Made by a program: the position numbers and the translations under genes
Notes under the pieces: model-generated
What the model saw: the letters and a program-made list of their open reading frames with translations, nothing else
Told to the model about the DNA's origin: nothing
Database searches by the model: none
Shown: piece after piece, positions 6,106-8,462 of the stretch
How positions within the stretch are numbered: position 1 is the first letter of the stretch
Layout: the number at the start of each line of letters is the position of its first letter
DNA from: Betaproteobacteria bacterium
Lineage (GTDB): Bacteria; Pseudomonadota; Gammaproteobacteria; Burkholderiales; SG8-41
Assembly (NCBI GenBank): GCA_020028375.1
Contig: JAHZNX010000191.1
Location: forward strand, 1-8,462
Length of the DNA stretch: 8,462 nt
Reading direction: 5' to 3'

Positions 6106-6798
6106 TTAACGCTTCTTCAGAGTGACGCCGACACCCGCCGAGTGCATGTTGAGGAACACCGTGTCGTATGCCGGGTTGGTGGTGACCGCCTCGACGTATC
6201 GCGGATCGGGCGGGGGCGAGGCCATGTTGTGCGCGACGATGAGGCCGCCGGGCCGCACCAGCGGCGCGAGCTTCTGCAGGTAGTCGGGATAGCCTTCCTT
6301 GTCGGCGTCGATGAAGACGAGGTCCAGCGGGTCCTTCAGCTTCGTGATCTCGGTGTGCGCATCGCCCAGCACCAGCGTCGCCTGCCTGGGCAACCCGGCG
6401 CGCTCGAAATTCTGGCGCGCCAGCTCGTGGCGCCCGCGGTCGATCTCGTAGGTCGTGAGCCGGCCGCCGGTTCTCATCAGCGCGAGCAGGATCCACAGGC
6501 CCGAGTAGCCGGTAGACGTGCCGACCTCCACCACGTGCTTCGCGCCGATGGATTCCGTCAGTATCCGCAGCAGCCGCCCGTCTTCCTCCGGAACGCTGAG
6601 ATAGCGGTGGTTGCGGTACACTTCTACCATCACCGCGAGGACACGTTTTTCCTCCGCGGTATTATCCATCGGCGCCCGCTCCAGCGTCCGGTAGCGCTGT
6701 GCCTGGGCCGTTGCGGAAGGCAGCGTGGCCGCCGCGGTTCCGAGCGCTAACGCAGCGCCCAGCGCGGCCCGGCGCCCGGGCTCGAAGGTCTTCTTCAT
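6106..6798 (-). CDS. Class I SAM-dependent O-methyltransferase with Tat-type leader
   Basis: A 230-aa protein of the caffeoyl-CoA/catechol O-methyltransferase type. From residue about 46 it shows the fold's motifs: SAM-binding EVGTSTGYSGLW (91-102), acidic YEIDRGRHELARQNF (117-131), GDAH (145-148), and metal-site VFIDADKEGYPDY (161-173), followed by PLVRPGGLIVAHNM (179-192). In characterised family members the last block is usually DN; here it is HN (His190-Asn191), so one metal ligand differs. Residues 1-34 look like a twin-arginine export signal: GRRAALGAALALG then a hydrophobic Ala-rich stretch and AQAQ. The ATG at 6798 has no clear Shine-Dalgarno site. An internal ATG at 6667-6669 (Met44, with GGAG 10 bases before it) would give a 187-aa cytoplasmic enzyme. 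Substrate unknown. It is followed by a gap and preceded by a separate - strand gene. Confidence 0.88.
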   Translation of the reverse strand: MKKTFEPGRRAALGAALALGTAAATLPSATAQAQRYRTLERAPMDNTAEEKRVLAVMVEVYRNHRYLSVPEEDGRLLRILTESIGAKHVVEVGTSTGYSGLWILLALMRTGGRLTTYEIDRGRHELARQNFERAGLPRQATLVLGDAHTEITKLKDPLDLVFIDADKEGYPDYLQKLAPLVRPGGLIVAHNMASPPPDPRYVEAVTTNPAYDTVFLNMHSAGVGVTLKKR

Positions 6799-6857
6799 GG
6801 CACCGGTGGCCGTGATTCGTGAGTCCAGATTCGACCAGTTGATCCGCTGCGCCCGTC

Positions 6858-6874
6858 GCGGGAAGAAATCCCGC
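6858..6874. repeat. Perfect 6-bp hairpin upstream of the methyltransferase gene
   Basis: GCGGGA (6858-6863) and TCCCGC (6869-6874) enclose a 5-base loop AGAAA. On the plus strand it is followed by a T-rich stretch (6877-6895) like a terminator, but no plus-strand gene precedes it. On the minus strand it would lie in the leader of the methyltransferase mRNA. Confidence 0.45.
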
Positions 6875-6878
6875 CGTT

Positions 6879-6884
6879 ATTCTA
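6879..6884 (-). promoter_or_regulatory. Weak candidate -10 element for the methyltransferase gene
   Basis: Read on the minus strand this is TAGAAT, five of six bases matching the -10 consensus, in an A/T-rich patch. No acceptable -35 lies at 16-18 bases; TTGAAC (6911-6916) is 26 bases away. Treat as a low-confidence hint. Confidence 0.2.
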
Positions 6885-6957
6885 TTCTTGTTTCTCCCGG
6901 CGTCCTGGCGGTTCAATCGTACTTGATCACCCTTGGCGGTGAGCGGTCCGGAAGGCG

Positions 6958-7548
6958 TCAGCCGACGAGGCGCCAGGTGCCGTCGCCGCCCGGGCAGGCT
7001 TTCACCCGGTTCGTCTGCTTGCCCCCGTCGGTGGTGATCCTGAAGTCGAACTCGCGGCATCTCATGCGTTCTTGCTCAACGCCGCGCAGCGGGGTCAGCC
7101 GGTAGGTCCTGCGCTGATCGGCGCTGGTCCAGGTGACCGCCTTCTTGTCGCCCACCAGCTCGAGCGCGTGGCCGATGCAGGCGCGATCGGTCTCATCCAT
7201 GTCGCGGCCGATCTTCGCACCGATGACCGCGCCGGCGACGGTGCCGACGAGGATCGCGATCGGCCGGTTCTCCCCCTTGCCGACCTCGGAGCCGATGGCG
7301 CCGCCCGCAGCCGCGCCGATCACCGCGCCGATCGCCTCGCGGTTGCAGCGGCCGTTGATGACGCCGTAGTGCTTGTCCCACTTCTTGCCGGAATATCCGG
7401 TGTAGGGATCGCCCTGCTTGCGCTTGCCGTGTGCTGGCGCCCAGGGCGGGGGATCGCCATAGGAATCGAGCGGCACCGCGAACGCAAGGGCGCCGCCAAC
7501 AAGGGCGAGCAGGGTCAGGGTGCGGATAAGGCCGGGGCGAGCGGGCAT
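6958..7548 (-). CDS. Exported glycine-zipper protein, 17-kDa surface-antigen type
   Basis: A 196-aa predicted envelope protein of unknown role. Residues 1-24 form a Sec signal peptide (MPARPGLIRT followed by LTLLALVGGALAFAV) with no lipobox cysteine, so it is not an obvious lipoprotein. A Pro/Lys-rich segment follows (about 31-66). Next is a glycine-zipper pair, AIGAVIGAAAGGAIGSEVG (72-90) and AILVGTVAGAVIGAKIG (98-114), typical of Rickettsia 17-kDa antigen-like outer membrane proteins. The C-terminal part (MRCREFDFRITTDGG to CPGGDGTWRLV) matches the small beta domain often attached to it, with Cys164 and Cys185 able to form a disulfide; Cys68 and Cys124 are also present. AGGAGG at 7554-7559, five bases before the ATG at 7546-7548, gives a firm start. 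It lies 66 bases after the RNR gene on the same strand and may share its transcript. Confidence 0.87.
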   Translation of the reverse strand: MPARPGLIRTLTLLALVGGALAFAVPLDSYGDPPPWAPAHGKRKQGDPYTGYSGKKWDKHYGVINGRCNREAIGAVIGAAAGGAIGSEVGKGENRPIAILVGTVAGAVIGAKIGRDMDETDRACIGHALELVGDKKAVTWTSADQRRTYRLTPLRGVEQERMRCREFDFRITTDGGKQTNRVKACPGGDGTWRLVG

Positions 7549-7553
7549 TTATT

Positions 7554-7559
7554 CCTCCT
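7554..7559 (-). promoter_or_regulatory. Ribosome binding site of the glycine-zipper gene
   Basis: Reads AGGAGG on the minus strand, with AATAA before the ATG. It is the strongest such site on this strand in the window and fixes the start at 7548. Confidence 0.8.
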
Positions 7560-7614
7560 GTCTGGCGGAATGGCAGCTGCGTCTGCGCTTTGGACTGCCA
7601 AACGACTGGCAAGT

Positions 7615-8462
7615 TTACCCGCAGGCGCCAATCGCCCCGCACGCCGTGCAGAACTCGCAGCCGTCCTTGTGGATCACCGCCGCGTTGCCGCATTCCCCGC
7701 AGCGCTTGCCGTGCAGGATGCGATAGGCGGCGCCCTCTCGCACCGGCATCCGGTCGTCCTCGGGGATCTCCAGCACGCCCATCTCGGAGAGCGGATAGCC
7801 GCGCTCATCGAGCACCCCGAGCATCGAGTAGCGGTGCATGATGAGGCGCGCGCAGTAGGCGATCGTGCTCGGGAAATTCTGCTGGCGGCTCTCCCCCGGC
7901 ACCCGCGCCATGAAGTCGCCGAGCGGCTCGGCGTAATTGAGGAGCTTGCGCAGCTTCATGCCGATCCACGCCGGGTCGATCACGCGCATATCGAGCGAGA
8001 GCAGCTTGCACAGGCCGTCGAGCGCGCGCGGGTACTCGCCCGCCATCCACACCGAGTACGGACGGCGATGGCCGCCCGGCAGCATCAGCTCCTTGAGGAT
8101 CAGCAGGAAGTCATCGCCGGCGCGCGGATTGTGCACGTCCACCGTCCATGACATCGTGCCGTCGGTCCCGGTCTTGGGCTCCTTCTTCGCGAACAGCGCC
8201 TCGAGCACCGGCGATCTGCCGTCCGCTTTCGAGAATGCGCCGAGCTGGTCCACGCGGTAGCGCACGATGCGCGCGAACGCCGCCACCAGGCTCGGCACGC
8301 GCCGCACCTCGCCGTCGGGCGGCATCGGGCAGTCGAAGGCGTCGTCGCCCGCCGTGCGCGCGAGGATCTCGAGCTTCATCTTGAGCCAGGCCTTGTCCTG
8401 CGCGCGCATGTCCATCGAAAGGGACTTCGCGACCGCGCCCAGCCCCCGCGGCTGCTCGGTGC
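7615..8462 (-). CDS. nrdJ: Adenosylcobalamin-dependent (class II) ribonucleotide reductase, C-terminal part
   Basis: Reduces ribonucleotides to deoxyribonucleotides by a B12-generated thiyl radical, independent of oxygen. The frame is open to the window edge, so the N-terminal catalytic barrel lies outside and the ATG at 8415 is internal. About 282 C-terminal codons are present. They resemble the class II RNR C-terminal region of proteobacteria: GLGAVAKSLSMDMRAQDKAW, FAKKEPKTGTDGTMSWTVDV, a TSCPD-like stretch LILKELMLPGGHRRPYSVWM, PAWIGMKLRKLLNYAEPLGD and PSTIAYCARLIMHRYSMLGV. The tail is Cys-rich (CGECGNAAVIHKDGCEF then CTACGAIGACG). These CxxC and C-terminal cysteines fit a metal knuckle and/or the pair that re-reduces the active site. 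The assignment rests on remembered family sequence, so the family is firm; the symbol is the usual one. The glycine-zipper gene follows on the same strand. Confidence 0.85.
   Translation of the reverse strand, partial: TEQPRGLGAVAKSLSMDMRAQDKAWLKMKLEILARTAGDDAFDCPMPPDGEVRRVPSLVAAFARIVRYRVDQLGAFSKADGRSPVLEALFAKKEPKTGTDGTMSWTVDVHNPRAGDDFLLILKELMLPGGHRRPYSVWMAGEYPRALDGLCKLLSLDMRVIDPAWIGMKLRKLLNYAEPLGDFMARVPGESRQQNFPSTIAYCARLIMHRYSMLGVLDERGYPLSEMGVLEIPEDDRMPVREGAAYRILHGKRCGECGNAAVIHKDGCEFCTACGAIGACG

Noticed and set aside
7596..7611. TGCCA-AACGAC-TGGCA inverted repeat as the RNR terminator
   Set aside because: Only five pairs and no T-run on the minus strand. Too weak to call.
7072..8151. Long plus-strand frame (359 codons) opposite the glycine-zipper and RNR genes
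   Set aside because: Ala/Arg/His-rich antisense shadow. The minus strand carries recognisable proteins with a signal peptide and Cys-rich motifs.

Overview
The window is GC-rich and gene-dense. It looks like a chromosomal segment of a betaproteobacterium or a close relative. The grounds are the pstA-pstB-phoU order, a small lysine-tailed SWIB protein, a 17-kDa-antigen-like glycine-zipper protein and a class II ribonucleotide reductase with a Cys-rich tail, all resembling betaproteobacterial proteins from memory. No database search was possible.

Layout. (1) 1-2134, + strand: the 3' part of the high-affinity phosphate operon, pstA (5' end cut by the window), pstB and phoU, tightly packed. (2) 2135-2501: a 367-base gap with GC hairpins and a candidate promoter, then a SWIB-domain gene (2502-2798) with an intrinsic terminator. 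(3) 2985-4906, - strand: a membrane-anchored GGEEF diguanylate cyclase and pdxH (PNP/PMP oxidase), which lacks its usual N-terminus. (4) 4918-5505, + strand: an AhpD-like/carboxymuconolactone decarboxylase (CMD) family gene, divergent from pdxH with only 11 bases between the start codons. (5) 5506-5921: two short tandem repeats, a small DUF2892 membrane protein gene and a terminator. (6) 6106-8462, - strand: an O-methyltransferase with a Tat-type leader, an exported glycine-zipper protein, and the C-terminal part of an adenosylcobalamin-dependent ribonucleotide reductase cut by the window end.

Main result. The AhpD-like gene is interrupted in frame by a single TGA (5152-5154). It falls exactly where the family has the second cysteine of its CxxC redox motif, so the protein reads Gly-Cys-His-Tyr-[TGA]-Met-Ala-His-Thr-Ala. 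The frame continues for 116 more codons of clear family sequence. Thirteen bases after the TGA there is a compact stem-loop with apical loop GGUCG. The GGUC lies within one base of its position in the E. coli fdhF SECIS element. The simplest reading is a selenoprotein with a CxxU redox centre (Sec79) that ordinary gene callers would split into a 78-aa and a 116-aa fragment. A nonsense mutation or sequencing error is the alternative; no selenocysteine machinery gene lies in the window.

The other genes look like housekeeping: phosphate uptake and its signalling, vitamin B6 cofactor supply, c-di-GMP signalling and deoxyribonucleotide synthesis. No mobile element, CRISPR array, tRNA or rRNA was seen.
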